In this document: positions 39,809-49,147 of the stretch, piece after piece
How the letters are laid out: every line of letters begins with the position of its first letter
Numbering within the stretch: the first letter of the stretch is position 1
Origin: Rhodocyclaceae bacterium
GTDB taxonomy: Bacteria > Pseudomonadota > Gammaproteobacteria > Burkholderiales > Ga0077523
Assembly: GCA_020248405.1 (NCBI GenBank)
Contig: JADCHQ010000017.1
Span: forward strand, 1 to 64,000
Direction: 5' to 3'
DNA length: 64,000 bases
Translations under genes and position numbers: made by a program
Notes under the pieces: generated by a model
What the model was told of the DNA's origin: nothing
Seen by the model: only the letters and a program-made list of their open reading frames with translations
Databases searched by the model: none

Positions 39809-41245
39809 TCAGGCGAATAGTCCCTGAAGGTACCAGCGCTCGCCCGGGCCGGGGCCGATCTCCCGGTAAATCCACAAGCGCGCCCGGCTGTTGTCGCGGG
39901 CCACGAAGTAGTCGCGGCGCACGTCGCCCTCGTCCCACCAGCCCGACTCGATGCGCTCGGGGCCGTCGAGCAGCGCGAGCGGGCCGTCCAGCCGCGGGCC
40001 CTGGGGCCCCGCGGCGAGCGGGCGCGGCGTGGCCAGCAGCCACAGCGGGCGCGGTGCGTGGTGCAGGCTGGCGGCGGGGGTGCCCGGCTCGGCCACGCGG
40101 TGGGCCAGCTCGGGGCGGTGCTCCGGGACCAGGGCGAGGCCGTGCACCGCGTCGCGGCCCAGCCGGGCGCGCAGCCGTTCCACCAGCGCGGCGCGGCTTT
40201 CGGCCCCGCTGCCGGGTTCGGCCAGGAAGGACAGGCTGCGGGGCGCGAGCTGGGCGGATTCCTCCAGCGCCAGCCCGAAGGCCTCCACCGGCCCGGGCAG
40301 GGCGAGGCGCGACAGGTGTTCGCGGGCAAGCACCATGAGATGCGCGGCATCGCGGCTGGGCATGGCCAGTTCCAGGCGCAGGTCCGTGGGCGGGTGGTCT
40401 TCGTGCTCGAGCCGCAACTGCAGCCGCGTGGCGCCCTCCTGGCGGCCGGCCAGGAAGCCGCACAGCTCCGCAGCCAGGCGGCGCAGGCCGAACAGCAGCG
40501 GCTCCACCGCGGGCACGGGGGCGGGTAGCACCAGCCGGTTGTGGAAGCGCGCGGGTGGCACGAAGGGCGCGCGCGGATCGGGCCGGTGGCCCAGGGCGCG
40601 GTCGAGACCGTCCAGGAGCGCCTGCCCGAAGCGCCGTGCCAGGCCCTCACGGGGCAGGCGTAGCACGTCGTCCACGGTGCGTGCGCCCAGGCGGGCGAGG
40701 CTGAGGAGGACGGTGGCCTCGGCGTCGAGGCCGTCCAAGGGCAGCATACGCAGGCGCGATCGCAGGGCAGGCAGCTCGGTCACCAGGCTATCCAGGCCGT
40801 TGCGCGCCAGCAGCAAGGCGCCGGCGGGCGTGGGGGCGCTGGCGAGCGTGGCGTCGAAGCCCAGTTCGGCGAGACCGTCTCGGGCGCGCGCCGCCAGTGC
40901 CTCCAGGCCGCCGAACAGCCGCAGGCAGCCGCCGATTTCCAGCAGCAGCCCGTCCGGCGGCTGCAGGTGCAGGGTGGGCGTGAACTGCTCGGCCCACAGG
41001 GCGAGGGATTCGAGGGCCTGCTGCTCGGCGGACGGGTCGCGGGTGCGCGTTTCGAGGTCTGGAACGAGCGCCAGCGCTGCCGAGAGCTTCTGCCCGGGCG
41101 TGACGCCGTGGCGCGCGGCGGCGGCGTTGGGCAGCGCCACCGTGCGCCCGTCGCCGGCTACCACCACCGCCGGGCCGGGCAGCGGCGCTGCGCGCTCGAA
41201 TACATCGAGGGGCAGCCGGGGGAGATGCAGCGCCAGCCAGAGCAC
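39809..41245 (-). CDS. imuB: ImuB, Y-family polymerase-like mutasome subunit
   Basis: A 478-residue ImuB. The N-terminal palm/finger region resembles Y-family polymerases (WLALHLPRLPLDVFER; LLLEIGGCLRLFGG), but the catalytic acidic residues of active DinB enzymes are not evident, as is known for ImuB. The end is RLWIYREIGPGPGERWYLQG, typical of the family. In other bacteria ImuB links ImuA, the DnaE2 polymerase and the beta clamp in SOS mutagenesis. dnaE2 is not within the window. ATG at 41245, 25 bases after imuA. Confidence 0.92.
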   Translation of the reverse strand: MLWLALHLPRLPLDVFERAAPLPGPAVVVAGDGRTVALPNAAAARHGVTPGQKLSAALALVPDLETRTRDPSAEQQALESLALWAEQFTPTLHLQPPDGLLLEIGGCLRLFGGLEALAARARDGLAELGFDATLASAPTPAGALLLARNGLDSLVTELPALRSRLRMLPLDGLDAEATVLLSLARLGARTVDDVLRLPREGLARRFGQALLDGLDRALGHRPDPRAPFVPPARFHNRLVLPAPVPAVEPLLFGLRRLAAELCGFLAGRQEGATRLQLRLEHEDHPPTDLRLELAMPSRDAAHLMVLAREHLSRLALPGPVEAFGLALEESAQLAPRSLSFLAEPGSGAESRAALVERLRARLGRDAVHGLALVPEHRPELAHRVAEPGTPAASLHHAPRPLWLLATPRPLAAGPQGPRLDGPLALLDGPERIESGWWDEGDVRRDYFVARDNSRARLWIYREIGPGPGERWYLQGLFA

Positions 41246-41270
41246 CGGGAAACCGCCCTGCGGACCGGGA

Positions 41271-41921
41271 TCAGGCGGCGAGGGTGAGGGTGGTGCCCAT
41301 GCCGCCGCCGCGCACCTTGAGCAGTCGCAGCCGCAGCCCGGTGTCGGCGGGCTCGACCTGCAGGCGCAGGGCGGCGAGGGAACTGGAGGTGGCAGCGCCG
41401 CTGGTGTAGTGGAAGCCGGCGGCGCGGCCGTTCTCGGCGGCCAGTTGCAGGCGGCGCAGGGCGCGCTCGCTGACGCGGTTGGGCCAGCCCGCCACGGCGC
41501 TGCAGGCGCCCGAGCCCAGCGCCTGTTCCATGGCCCAGAGGGCGTCGTCGCTCTGGCGGGGGTTCACCACCACCAGGCGCGCCAGGTCCACGCCCGCCAG
41601 GGCGAAAGCGGGTGCGTAGGGCAGGTAGGGCGGCCCCACCAGGACGATCCAGCGGTTTTCCTCGCGGGCAAGGCGGGCCAGGGCAGGCATGAGCAGCGAC
41701 AGCTCGCCGACGCCCGGGCGGGCGCAGAGCAGCTCGGTGAGTGCGGCGCGAGGCCAGCCGCCGCCTGGCAGCAAGGCGTCCAGGGCAGTGTGGCCGGTGG
41801 GCACGCTGGGCACAGCCACGGCAGCGAGCTCGTGGCCGCGCCACAGGTGCGTACCCTGCAGCAGGGTGTGCAGCCCGGCGCTCCCGCTTGCGGCCGCCGG
41901 CCGGGTTGCGGGCAGGCTCAC
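41271..41921 (-). CDS. imuA: ImuA, RecA-like mutasome subunit
   Basis: A 216-residue ImuA (SulA/RecA-fold relative). TGHTALDALLPGGGWPRAAL, WIVLVGPPYLPYAPAFALAG and the C-terminal RLRLLKVRGGG are characteristic. A GTG at 41921 (VSLPATRP) is the start that leaves a seven-base gap to the DUF559 gene. The frame runs further upstream, but that part is antiparallel shadow of the DUF559 gene. ImuA interacts with RecA and ImuB during translesion synthesis (known for the family). Confidence 0.88.
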   Translation of the reverse strand: MSLPATRPAAASGSAGLHTLLQGTHLWRGHELAAVAVPSVPTGHTALDALLPGGGWPRAALTELLCARPGVGELSLLMPALARLAREENRWIVLVGPPYLPYAPAFALAGVDLARLVVVNPRQSDDALWAMEQALGSGACSAVAGWPNRVSERALRRLQLAAENGRAAGFHYTSGAATSSSLAALRLQVEPADTGLRLRLLKVRGGGMGTTLTLAA

Positions 41922-41928
41922 CGCGGGC

Positions 41929-42300
41929 TCAGGAGGGCTTGCGGCCCAGGGCGGCGCGGATGGCGGAGAGCACCGCGCGGGTTTCGATGAGCACGTCGCG
42001 ATCGCCGAAGCGCAGCACGCGATAGCCGCGCGACTCGAGGAAGGTGCGCCGCTGCAGGGCGTGGCTGAGGAGCGCAGGGGTGAGATCGCCTTCCAGTTCC
42101 ACCACCAGCCTGGCTTCGGGGCAGACGAAGTCAACCAGGTAGCGGTCTTCCAGCAGGTGCTGGTGGCGGAAGCGCTGCTCGCCAAGCCGGCCGTCGCGCA
42201 GGTGGGTCCACAGCAGCCGCTCGGCAGCCTGGCGCAGTTGCCGGCTGGAGCGGGTGCGGGCGACGGGGGGGTGCATGAAGACTTCGCTGACGGTGCTCAT
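41929..42300 (-). CDS. DUF559 (Vsr-like nuclease fold) protein inside the SOS cassette
   Basis: A 123-residue protein of the DUF559 family, predicted to share the Vsr/PD-(D/E)xK nuclease fold. RHQHLLEDRYLVDFVCPE followed by LVVELEGD gives the Asp and E-x-E active-site pattern. FLESRGYRVLRFGDRDVL is the typical C-terminal strand. It lies 42 bases after lexA and seven before imuA, so it should be transcribed from the LexA-controlled promoter. An insertion at this place in the lexA-imuA-imuB cassette is not standard. Confidence 0.82.
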   Translation of the reverse strand: MSTVSEVFMHPPVARTRSSRQLRQAAERLLWTHLRDGRLGEQRFRHQHLLEDRYLVDFVCPEARLVVELEGDLTPALLSHALQRRTFLESRGYRVLRFGDRDVLIETRAVLSAIRAALGRKPS

Positions 42301-42342
42301 GGTGATTGCCTCGTGCGACGGACGGGTCGGGCAGGGTGACGG

Positions 42343-42945
42343 TCAGGACAGGCGGCCGGCGCGGATCAGCCCCACAGCCAGGCCTTCGATGGCGAACCCT
42401 TCGTTGCGGGTGTCCACGACGATGGGTTCGAAGTCGGGGTTTTCGGGCAGCAGCTCCACGCGGCCACCCTGGCGGCGCAGGCGCTTGACCGTGACCTCGT
42501 CGTGCACGCGCGCCACCACGATCTGGCCGCTGCGCGCCTCGGCGGTGCGGTGCACGGCGAGCAGGTCGCCGTCGAGGATGCCAGCATCGCGCATGCTCTG
42601 GCCGCGTACCTTGAGCAGGTAGTCAGCGTGCGGCGAAAACAGCGCCGGGTCCACCTGATGGCGGCCCTGTACGTGCTGCTCGGCGAGGATGGGCTGACCG
42701 GCGGCCACCCGGCCGATGACCGCCAGCCCGGGCGGCTCGGCCAGGCGGATGCCGCGGGCGATGCCGCTGGTGAGCTCGATGGCGCCCTTGCGCTCGAGGG
42801 CGCGCAGGTGGTCTTCGGCGGCGTTGGGGGACGCGAAGCCCAGGGCGCTGCAGATCTCGGCGCGGGTGGGGGGCAGGCCGGTGGCCTCCACGGCGTCGCG
42901 GATGAACTGGAGAATTTCGGCCTGGCGATCGGTGAGTGGGCGCAT
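42343..42945 (-). CDS. lexA: LexA SOS repressor
   Basis: A 200-residue LexA. The N-terminal winged helix is [15 protein letters not shown] to [14 protein letters not shown]. Autocleavage is at Ala82-Gly83 in [10 protein letters not shown], with Ser117 (GQSMRDAG) and Lys154 (VTVKRL) as the catalytic dyad. The ATG at 42945 fits the family start. It heads the lexA-DUF559-imuA-imuB operon and has two LexA boxes about 120-155 bases upstream, so it is autoregulated. Confidence 0.96.
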   Translation of the reverse strand: MRPLTDRQAEILQFIRDAVEATGLPPTRAEICSALGFASPNAAEDHLRALERKGAIELTSGIARGIRLAEPPGLAVIGRVAAGQPILAEQHVQGRHQVDPALFSPHADYLLKVRGQSMRDAGILDGDLLAVHRTAEARSGQIVVARVHDEVTVKRLRRQGGRVELLPENPDFEPIVVDTRNEGFAIEGLAVGLIRAGRLS

Positions 42946-43067
42946 GGGCTGGAACCTGTGTGACCTGTGCTGTGGCTGCGCGCGGGCCGGGCGCAGCCGC
43001 GGGATGCGGCCTTGGACACGTGGCAGGGCGCACCCCGCCGCCTGCACCGCGCACGGCCCGCATAGGG

Positions 43068-43083
43068 CTGTCCGGATACACAG
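43068..43083. promoter_or_regulatory. LexA box 1
   Basis: CTGTCCGGATACACAG is a perfect CTGT-N8-ACAG operator. It lies upstream of lexA and directly abuts a second box. Confidence 0.88.
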
Positions 43084-43099
43084 GTGTCATTTTGTACAG
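43084..43099. promoter_or_regulatory. LexA box 2
   Basis: Read on the minus strand this is CTGTACAAAATGACAC, one base away from CTGT-N8-ACAG, with the AT-rich centre typical of strong LexA sites. It starts in the base after box 1, so the two operators are immediately adjacent. Confidence 0.8.
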
Positions 43100-43140
43100 T
43101 ATCCGCGCCGGACGCAAGCCCCCGGCGAGCCCTCACCCGG

Positions 43141-43608
43141 TCAGTGCAGATCCTCGCCCATGGCCGCCGGCAGGCTCAGCACCTCGATGCCTTCCTCGCG
43201 CAGGGCTTCGGCTTCATCCCGGGAGGCCTGGCCACGGATCGAACGGCGCGCCGATTCGCCGTAGTGGATGCGCCGCGCTTCCTCGGGAAATCGCTCGCCC
43301 ACGTTCTCGGCGTTTTCCAGAATCTTGCGAAAAGCCTGCAGCAGGTCGGCTCCGGCGGGCGAGAAGGCCGCCACGTGCCCCGGGTCTTGTTCGGTGCCCT
43401 GCGCGGGGCTCTGGGCCGGCGGCGCGGCGCGCTCGCCGCGCCCGTGCCGCGCCACGTGCAGCCCGGCCGGTGCCTTTCGCAATTCGCCGCTGCCGCACAC
43501 CGGGCACACCAGCATGGGGGTGCCGGCCTGGCGCTCGAAATCCTCGGTGGAACTGAACCACGCCTCGAAGCGGTGTTCCTGGTCACAAAGCAGGTCGAAA
43601 ACAATCAC
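43141..43608 (-). CDS. DUF1178 family protein
   Basis: A 155-residue DUF1178 protein. The N terminus MIVFDLLCDQEHRFEAWF and the CPVCGSGELRKAPAGLHV zinc-knuckle-like segment are characteristic, with conserved FPEEARRIHYGES later. Function unknown. Its ATG overlaps the stop of the CobW gene (43605-43608), so they are coupled. That suggests, without proof, a metal-related role. Confidence 0.88.
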   Translation of the reverse strand: MIVFDLLCDQEHRFEAWFSSTEDFERQAGTPMLVCPVCGSGELRKAPAGLHVARHGRGERAAPPAQSPAQGTEQDPGHVAAFSPAGADLLQAFRKILENAENVGERFPEEARRIHYGESARRSIRGQASRDEAEALREEGIEVLSLPAAMGEDLH

Positions 43609-44639
43609 GGTGTCGATCTTTCAGCGAAATTTGTTGGCGCGGATGGCTGTTCCGGAGCCGCGAGACACATCTCCAGGCCCTGTTCCAGGGTCTCGCGGGG
43701 CAGCCGCACTCCAATGAAGACCACCGTGCTGGCGCGCGGTTCGTCCGCCGCCCAGGGTGTTCCCGGGGTCAGGGTGCGCTCCCGGTGCACGCCCTGCAGC
43801 ACGGTCCTGCAATCCTGGTCCTTCAGATGGAGAATACCCTTGATGCGCAGCAGGTCCGGACCGTACCAGTCGGTGATGGTCCTGAGGAAGAATTCCAGGC
43901 GCTCGGCGTCGAAGGGCTGCTCGGCGCGGAATACGAAGGAACCCACCGCCTGGGTGTGGGCCGCCGGCTGGGTGTAGCGCGGGAAGCCCGGGTGCAGCTT
44001 CAGCGCCGCGCTGGCCTCGAAGCCGCCCACATCGAGCACCAGCTCGGCGCCGATGCTGCCGAGGCACACCCGGTACAACGGCGCGGCGGGGTTACGGTCC
44101 ATGAGCGCGGCGGCCAGCGCGTCCAGCTGCTCCGGTTCGGCCAGGTCGGTCTTGGTGATGACCAGGCGATCGGCGAAGCCCACTTGCTGCTCGGCCTCGG
44201 GATGGCGGGCGAGCTGCCCGGCGCCGTGTATGCCGTCCACCAGCGTCACCACGCCGTCCAGCCGGTAGTCGGCGGCCACCGTCTCTTCCAGCAGAAAGGT
44301 CTGGATCACCGGCGCGGGCAGGGCGAGCCCGGTGGTCTCCACCACCACCTGGTCGAAGCGCCGGCGGCCTTCGCGGCGGTCGGCGGCCAGTTCGCAGAGA
44401 ATGCGCCGCAGGTCGCCGCGCACGGTGCAGCACAGGCAACCGTTGCTGGCCTCCACGATCTCCTCGCCGGGCTGGCGCACCAGCAGCTCGGCGTCCACGC
44501 CCGCTTCGCCGAACTCGTTCTCGATCACCGCCAGACGGCGCCCGTGGGGTGCCGCCAGGAGATGGTTGAGCAGGGTGGTCTTGCCGCTACCCAGGAATCC
44601 GGTGAGCAGGGTGACAGGAACCCGGGAGGCGGTATTCAT
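43605..44639 (-). CDS. CobW/COG0523 metal-chaperone GTPase
   Basis: A 344-residue G3E-family GTPase. Walker A is GFLGSGKTTLLNHLL. GCLCCTVRGDL is the C-x-C-C metal-binding motif, and ITKTDLAE the guanine-specificity motif. The CobW C-terminal domain ends with a region containing ILHLKDQDCRTVLQGVH. Members deliver zinc, cobalt or iron to client enzymes; the metal is not evident here. No Zur box was recognised upstream. ATG at 44639, coupled to the DUF1178 gene. Confidence 0.9.
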   Translation of the reverse strand: MNTASRVPVTLLTGFLGSGKTTLLNHLLAAPHGRRLAVIENEFGEAGVDAELLVRQPGEEIVEASNGCLCCTVRGDLRRILCELAADRREGRRRFDQVVVETTGLALPAPVIQTFLLEETVAADYRLDGVVTLVDGIHGAGQLARHPEAEQQVGFADRLVITKTDLAEPEQLDALAAALMDRNPAAPLYRVCLGSIGAELVLDVGGFEASAALKLHPGFPRYTQPAAHTQAVGSFVFRAEQPFDAERLEFFLRTITDWYGPDLLRIKGILHLKDQDCRTVLQGVHRERTLTPGTPWAADEPRASTVVFIGVRLPRETLEQGLEMCLAAPEQPSAPTNFAERSTP

Positions 44640-44675
44640 GCCCCGGATTCTAACCGGGGCCGTCCGGCCCCCTCT

Positions 44676-44834
44676 TCAGGGTAGGCGCAACCCGAAGGCG
44701 GCGGCGCGCTGCTCCGCGCGCAGCAGGCGGCTTTCCACGTCGGCCGATGTCACGGCGCCCGCGAGCCATTGCGGTTCGGTGGCGTTGCTTCCATCCGGTT
44801 GGGGCGCCATAAGGGTTCGTAACCAGTTCAACAT
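44676..44834 (-). CDS. DUF3563-like mini-protein
   Basis: A 52-residue protein from ATG 44834. The C-terminal helix WLAGAVTSADVESRLLRAEQ resembles the DUF3563 pattern (a YL-A-DLADLERR-L type motif) of small proteins common in Burkholderiales. It lies 36 bases upstream of the CobW gene on the same strand. Function unknown; an alternative ATG lies eight codons upstream. Confidence 0.5.
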   Translation of the reverse strand: MLNWLRTLMAPQPDGSNATEPQWLAGAVTSADVESRLLRAEQRAAAFGLRLP

Positions 44835-45074
44835 GCTTGTCTCCAGTAATTGCTGCAATGCAATATGCGGTAGCTATTCATGAAGTAAAAGGCTTGATGT
44901 GGAAGCGGACTTTTTCCGAATGGGCATGGTGCGACGCACCCACAGCCCGCACGCCGGGCAGCATGGCATCACGGTGCCTTCGCTCCCGTGCCCATCCGGT
45001 CCGCCCGGGCGTGGAGTACACTCGCGGCGCTCTGCGACGCACTCCATCCATCTCCATCTTCGAGGACTTCGTAC

Positions 45075-45572
45075 ATGAACCGATTCCGCGCCACGCTGCT
45101 CGCCGCCGGCCTGGCCGCCGCCGTGGCGTTGCCGGGCAGCATGTCCCACGCAGGCCCCGCCGTGGATGCCCATGGCTTCGTCAGGGTGCTGCCCGGCACC
45201 GAGCAGTGGGAGGATTACCCGGGCATCGAGGGCATCAAGATCATGGTGCTGGAGGGCGACCTGAAGCGCGCCGGTCCCTACATGATCCGGGTGAAGTTTT
45301 CCCCCGGCACCATGAGCATGCCGCACTTCCATCCCGAAGACCGGCTGTGCACGGTCATCAAGGGTACCTGGTGGTCTGGCACCGGGCTCACCTTCCAGCC
45401 CGAGAACACCGAGCCGCTGCCCGCGGGCAGCTACATGAAGCATCCGGCCGGCGAGGTCCACTACGACGGCGCCAAGGACGAGGAGGTGATCGTGCAGATC
45501 GCCGGCGTCGGGCCATCGGGCGCCACCTTCATCCATCCCGAGCTGGGCAAGACGGGCCGCTCGCTGCCCTGA
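45075..45572 (+). CDS. Exported cupin-domain protein
   Basis: A 165-residue periplasmic cupin. The signal peptide has the core LLAAGLAAAVALPGSMSHA. The cupin metal motif is spread over MSMPHFHPEDR and HPAGEVHYDG, so metal binding is likely. Function unknown; this group resembles small anti-sigma-like or ChrR-like cupins without the regulatory domain. ATG at 45075. It precedes the formate-tetrahydrofolate ligase gene, separated by a hairpin. Confidence 0.82.
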   Translation: MNRFRATLLAAGLAAAVALPGSMSHAGPAVDAHGFVRVLPGTEQWEDYPGIEGIKIMVLEGDLKRAGPYMIRVKFSPGTMSMPHFHPEDRLCTVIKGTWWSGTGLTFQPENTEPLPAGSYMKHPAGEVHYDGAKDEEVIVQIAGVGPSGATFIHPELGKTGRSLP

Positions 45573-45605
45573 AACGGGCTGCAACAGCAGCGGCTTCTTT
45601 CGCCA

Positions 45606-45627
45606 GCGGCAGCCTACGGGCTGCCGC
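45606..45627 (+). terminator. Hairpin between cupin and fhs
   Basis: GCGGCAGCC at 45606-45614 and GGCTGCCGC at 45619-45627 form a nine-pair stem with a four-base loop, followed by GACGTTTC. It is probably the cupin gene terminator, with a weak T-run. Confidence 0.5.
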
Positions 45628-45677
45628 GACGTTTCCCCCCGGGGCCGCGGCGCCCCCAACACCCCAGGAGTCCCGCC

Positions 45678-47354
45678 TTGCTGTCCGACATCGAGATTGC
45701 CCAGCGTGCCACCCTGAAACCCATCGCCGCCCTGGCCCAGGAGCGTCTCGGCATCCCGGAAGACAGCCTGGAGCCCTACGGGCGCCACAAGGCCAAGGTA
45801 TCGCTCGACTACCTGGACAGCCTTCACGATAGGCCCGACGGACGGCTGGTGCTGGTGACGGCCATCAGCCCCACGCCTGCCGGCGAGGGCAAGACCACCA
45901 CCACCGTGGGCTTGGGCGACGCCCTCAACCGCATTGGCCGCAAGGCCGTGATCTGCCTGCGCGAGCCCTCGCTTGGCCCGGTGTTCGGCATCAAGGGCGG
46001 CGCCGCCGGCGGCGGCCACGCCCAGGTGGTGCCCATGGAGGACATCAACCTGCACTTCACCGGCGACTTCAACGCCATCCAGCTCGCCAACAACCTGCTC
46101 GCTGCGCTGCTGGACAACCATATCCACCACGGCAACGAGCTGGGGCTCGACCCGCGCCGCATCACCTGGAAGCGGGTGCTGGACATGAACGACCGGGCGC
46201 TGCGCGACATCGTGGTGTCCCTGGGCGGCCTGGCCAACGGTTTCCCGCGCCAGGACGCCTTCGACATCGTGGTGGCCTCGGAGGTCATGGCCATCTTCTG
46301 CCTGGCCAGTTCGTTGCGCGACCTGCGCGAGCGCCTCGGCAACATCGTGGTGGGCTACACCCGCGACCAGACCCCCGTGCGCGCCCGCGACCTGCAGGCC
46401 CACGGCGCCATGACGGTGCTGCTCAAGGACGCGCTCGCCCCCAACCTGGTGCAGACCCTGGAGAACAATCCCGCCTTCATCCACGGCGGACCCTTCGCCA
46501 ACATCGCCCACGGCTGCAACTCCGTCATTGCCACCCGCGCGGCCCTCAAGCTGGGCGATTACGTGGTCACCGAGGCCGGCTTCGGCGCCGACCTGGGCGC
46601 GGAGAAGTTCATCGACATCAAGTGCCGCAAATCCGGCCTACGGCCTTCCGCCTGCGTGATCGTGGCCACCGTGCGGGCGCTCAAGTACCACGGCGGGGTC
46701 GAACTCAAGGCCCTGGGCTGCGAGAACCTCGAGGCCCTGCAGGCGGGCCTTGCCAACCTGGAGCGCCACGTGCGCAACGTGCGCGAGGTGTACGGCCTGC
46801 CCTGCGTGGTGTCGGTGAACCACTTCTCCCAGGACACCGCCGCCGAGCACGCGCTGATCGAGGCCCGCATGGGCGCCCTGGGCGTGCCGGTGGTTATCGC
46901 GCGGCACTGGGCCGAGGGCGGCAAGGGCGCGGAGGATCTGGCGCACGCCGTGGTGCGGCTGGCCGAAAGCGGCGCTCCTTCCGTGAAATACGTCTATGAG
47001 GATTCCGCGCCCTTGTGGGAGAAGGTCAAGGCCGTGGCGACGCGGGTCTACGGGGCGGCGGACATCAGTGCCGACGCCAAGGTGCGCGGCCAGATACAGC
47101 GGCTGCAGGACGAGGGCTACGGCGCCTATCCGGTGTGCATCGCCAAGACCCAGTATTCCTTCTCCACCGATGCCAGCGCCCGGGGCGCCCCCTCGGGCCA
47201 TGTGGTGAACATCCGCGAGGTGCGGCTCGCGGCGGGCGCCGAGTTCATCGTGGTGGTGTGCGGCGACATCATGACCATGCCGGGCCTGCCCAAGGTGCCG
47301 GCGGCAAGCCGCATCGATCTCGACGCCGATGGCCGGGTGGTGGGGCTGTTCTAG
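45678..47354 (+). CDS. fhs: Formate-tetrahydrofolate ligase
   Basis: A 558-residue formyltetrahydrofolate synthetase that makes 10-formyl-THF from formate, THF and ATP for one-carbon metabolism. The P-loop [42 protein letters not shown] and [14 protein letters not shown] are diagnostic, and the C terminus [12 protein letters not shown] is typical. The start is a TTG at 45678, supported by CAGGAG seven bases upstream; no in-frame ATG fits. No adjacent folD or other one-carbon genes. Confidence 0.95.
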   Translation: MLSDIEIAQRATLKPIAALAQERLGIPEDSLEPYGRHKAKVSLDYLDSLHDRPDGRLVLVTAISPTPAGEGKTTTTVGLGDALNRIGRKAVICLREPSLGPVFGIKGGAAGGGHAQVVPMEDINLHFTGDFNAIQLANNLLAALLDNHIHHGNELGLDPRRITWKRVLDMNDRALRDIVVSLGGLANGFPRQDAFDIVVASEVMAIFCLASSLRDLRERLGNIVVGYTRDQTPVRARDLQAHGAMTVLLKDALAPNLVQTLENNPAFIHGGPFANIAHGCNSVIATRAALKLGDYVVTEAGFGADLGAEKFIDIKCRKSGLRPSACVIVATVRALKYHGGVELKALGCENLEALQAGLANLERHVRNVREVYGLPCVVSVNHFSQDTAAEHALIEARMGALGVPVVIARHWAEGGKGAEDLAHAVVRLAESGAPSVKYVYEDSAPLWEKVKAVATRVYGAADISADAKVRGQIQRLQDEGYGAYPVCIAKTQYSFSTDASARGAPSGHVVNIREVRLAAGAEFIVVVCGDIMTMPGLPKVPAASRIDLDADGRVVGLF

Positions 47355-47513
47355 ACCGCTTCCCGCGCCGGCCGGACATGGGGTACCGGCTTGCGTTTGC
47401 AGCGTCACGGCTTGTCCGTATACTCCGTTGACGTCGGGTGCGGCAGGGCCGCGGTCGCCGAGGCAATGCAACCCAACGCTTGTCGCGCACCCGCCAACCG
47501 GGAGCACAAGTCC

Positions 47514-48077
47514 GTGGCGATGATCCTCGCCCTCGACATGTCGGGCCAGCCCAGCCGCTGGATCATGATCGAGGAAGCCATCACCTACCAGGCGCGCCGC
47601 ATGGTGGCCTGGTCGCTGGGCGACGTGGTGGCCACCTACCACGGCGGCGTTTCCCGCCTCACCGGCGAGCGCTCGGAACTTTCCACCCACAGCATCATCG
47701 CCGTGAAGGGCAACGCCGAGGCGGTGCGCGACCACCACGCCGAGCCGTACCTTACCAACGGCGCGCTGTTTGCCCGTGACCGCCACCTGTGCGGCTACTG
47801 CGGCGGCCGGTTCCGAGAGCGGGACCTTTCGCGCGACCACGTGGTGCCGGTGCACCGCGGCGGCCGCGACCGCTGGATGAACGTGGTCACCGCCTGCCGC
47901 GCCTGCAACATTCGCAAGGGCGGCCGCACCCCCGAGGGCGCGCACATGCCGCTGCTCTACGCCCCCTACGTGCCCAACCGCCACGAGCATCTCATCCTGC
48001 AGAACCGCAGGATCCTGCACGACCAGATGGAGTATCTGCTCGCCAGGGTGCCGCGGCACAGCCGCCTGTTCGCCTGA
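47514..48077 (+). CDS. HNH endonuclease family protein
   Basis: A protein of about 187 residues. The C-terminal HNH zinc-finger nuclease domain has CGYCGGRF, DLSRDHVVPVHRGGRD and ACRACNIRKGG, giving two CxxC pairs and the central DH. The N-terminal half (TYQARRMVAWSLGDVV) is that of the free-standing bacterial HNH proteins of unknown role. The GTG at 47514 has a GGGAG nine bases upstream; ATG 47520 is the alternative. It lies 11 bases before the M48 protease gene, likely the same transcript. Confidence 0.85.
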   Translation: MAMILALDMSGQPSRWIMIEEAITYQARRMVAWSLGDVVATYHGGVSRLTGERSELSTHSIIAVKGNAEAVRDHHAEPYLTNGALFARDRHLCGYCGGRFRERDLSRDHVVPVHRGGRDRWMNVVTACRACNIRKGGRTPEGAHMPLLYAPYVPNRHEHLILQNRRILHDQMEYLLARVPRHSRLFA

Positions 48078-48088
48078 GGATTTCCGCC

Positions 48089-48937
48089 GTGCGCCCTCGC
48101 CACACTGCAGCCCTGGTCATCGCCGCCGCCGTGCTGGCGGGTTGCCAGACCAACCCCGTCACCGGCCGCAAGCAGTTCATCGTGGTGTCCGAGGACCAGG
48201 CCATCGCCTCCTCCCGAAGCGCCTACGTGCAGATGCTCACGCCCTACCAGGACAAGGGCAAGCTCGACAACGACCCGGTGGTCACCGCGCGCATCGTCGG
48301 CATCACCGAGCGCCTGATTCCCCATGCCATCGCCTACCGGCCCGAAACCAAGGACTGGCAGTGGAGCGTGAAGGTGATCGACGACCCGAAGACCGTGAAC
48401 GCCTGGTGCATGGCCGGCGGCAAGATGGCCTTCTACACGGGCCTGATCACGGCGCTCAAGCCCAGCGACGACGAGATCGCCCAGGTGATGGGCCACGAGA
48501 TCGCCCATGCGCTGGCCAAGCATCAGGCCGAGAAGATGTCCCGTGCCCTGGCCACCACCGTGGGGGTGAGCGCCGTGGCCATCCTCAGCGACCGGCGCTA
48601 CGCGGGGGTGGCGGCGGCAGGCACCGCGGTTGCGGCCAAGCTTGCCCTCGACCTGCCCAACAGCCGCGAAGCGGAGACTGAGGCCGACCGCATCGGCATC
48701 GAACTCGCTGCCAAGGCCGGTTACGACCCGCGCTCGGCGGTCACCCTGTGGGAGAAGATGGGCAAGGCGTCGGGCGGATCGGGCAAGAGCGATTTCTTCT
48801 CCACCCACCCGTCGCCCGACAAGCGCATGGAGGCCCTGGCGGCGCTGGTGCCCCAGATGGACCCGTATTTCCGCAGCGACGCGCCGCGGCCGGTGTTCAA
48901 GCTCCACCCGGAACCGCTCAAGCCCGCGGGCAAGTAG
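48089..48937 (+). CDS. M48-family metalloprotease, lipoprotein
   Basis: A 282-residue protease of the YggG/LoiP type. The signal peptide ends in a lipobox LAGC with Cys19 as the lipidated residue, so it is anchored in the periplasm. The zinc site is HEIAH at residues 136-140, and the third ligand Glu is in SREAETEADRIG. TGRKQFIVVSEDQ opens the mature part. Members act in outer-membrane protein quality control. GTG start at 48089, the only start placing the signal peptide at the N terminus. Confidence 0.9.
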   Translation: MRPRHTAALVIAAAVLAGCQTNPVTGRKQFIVVSEDQAIASSRSAYVQMLTPYQDKGKLDNDPVVTARIVGITERLIPHAIAYRPETKDWQWSVKVIDDPKTVNAWCMAGGKMAFYTGLITALKPSDDEIAQVMGHEIAHALAKHQAEKMSRALATTVGVSAVAILSDRRYAGVAAAGTAVAAKLALDLPNSREAETEADRIGIELAAKAGYDPRSAVTLWEKMGKASGGSGKSDFFSTHPSPDKRMEALAALVPQMDPYFRSDAPRPVFKLHPEPLKPAGK

Positions 48938-49147
48938 CGGGGCGCCCGCGCCGTTGCGGTGCACCCGGCTGGGTCGCGTACACTGCCCGGGCTCAAACCC
49001 GCTTAACTTCAGGGTTTTGGCTTGCTTGCCTCGGCTCGGGCAGGCAGCTAGGATCGACAGCTTGCCGCGCTGCATTCGGTTCGTGATGCCAGCGACCATC
49101 CCGGTATGCGCTCTGCCCGTCACCTCAACGAAAGAGGACTCACTCCC

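Noticed and set aside
39049..40650. Fusion of ImuB-antisense sequence to the SOUL protein
   Set aside because: The frame upstream of 39737 is an off-frame reading of imuB; the SOUL signal peptide fixes the start.
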